From NCBI GenBank assembly GCA_030597865.1, contig JAUVQZ010000051.1, forward strand, positions 1 through 13,586: a DNA stretch of 13,586 nucleotides. Reading direction: 5' to 3'. Below are positions 13,503 through 13,586 of the stretch, piece by piece. The DNA is from Pseudomonadota bacterium (GTDB taxonomy: Bacteria > Desulfobacterota > Desulfobulbia > Desulfobulbales > SURF-16). Numbering within the stretch: the stretch's first letter is position 1; each line of letters opens with the position of its first letter. Position numbers and translations under genes: made by a program. Under the pieces are notes generated by a model that worked only from the letters and a program-made list of their open reading frames with translations, had not been told where the DNA came from and made no database searches.

Positions 13503-13544
13503 TGAGTTAAATACCCTGACGTGGCAGTAAAACGTATTAACTCA
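13503..13544. repeat. imperfect inverted repeat near window end
   Basis: TGAGTTAAATAC (13503-13514) and GTATTAACTCA (13534-13544) pair over 11 bp with a single-base bulge, around a 19-nt loop. A second small dyad, TTGGC-N7-GCCAA (13562-13578), follows. They may belong to the boundary of the toxin-antitoxin module or to regulation of a gene beyond the window. Confidence 0.45.
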
Positions 13545-13586
13545 TGCGTTGATTGCATGGTTTGGCGATTTTTGCCAATTGATTAC

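Overview
The window reads as part of a chromosome from a Gram-negative, moderately GC-rich proteobacterial-type organism. The mix of a CzcCBA-type metal efflux system, a System II cytochrome c biogenesis protein (CcsB/CcsA type), an NhaR-like LysR regulator and a chemoreceptor with zinc-binding CZB-like modules fits a Desulfobacterota (Desulfobulbales-like) bacterium best. That placement is an inference from gene content; no rRNA or tRNA is present to settle it.

Region 1 (1-7400, minus strand) is a heavy-metal resistance island. Read in the direction of transcription it holds: an ArsR/SmtB-family metal sensor with a CadC-like cysteine site, a small His/Cys-rich exported protein in the position of CzcI, an outer-membrane factor (CzcC type), a lipoprotein adaptor with His-rich ends (CzcB type), an RND pump (CzcA type), an intrinsic terminator, and a small exported His-rich protein resembling DUF6488. 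Together these would sense Zn/Cd/Pb-like ions and expel them from periplasm and cytoplasm across the outer membrane, with His-rich periplasmic proteins as buffers or chaperones. Promoter-like sequences precede the sensor gene and czcC.

Region 2 (7400-10300) is housekeeping or stress related: an nhaR-like regulator on the minus strand, diverging from a short HPF/RaiA-like ribosome-associated protein, followed by ccsB. A LysR-type dyad lies between the divergent genes. Three intergenic gaps carry copies of one dispersed 19-bp repeat, once as a perfect 44-bp hairpin.

Region 3 (10300-12850) holds a methyl-accepting chemotaxis protein whose predicted periplasmic domain consists of two tandem CZB-like zinc-binding units with identical ligand spacing. 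A tiny lipoprotein with a poly-aspartate tail follows closely. The 336-bp stretch after that has a strong hairpin and apparently no intact gene.

Region 4 (12844-13586) is AT-richer and carries a HigB/HigA toxin-antitoxin pair on the minus strand with a perfect 24-bp palindrome at its promoter. It looks like an acquired module.

The most unusual feature is the tandem, apparently extracytoplasmic CZB-like sensor of the chemoreceptor, some 3 kb from a zinc-type efflux island.
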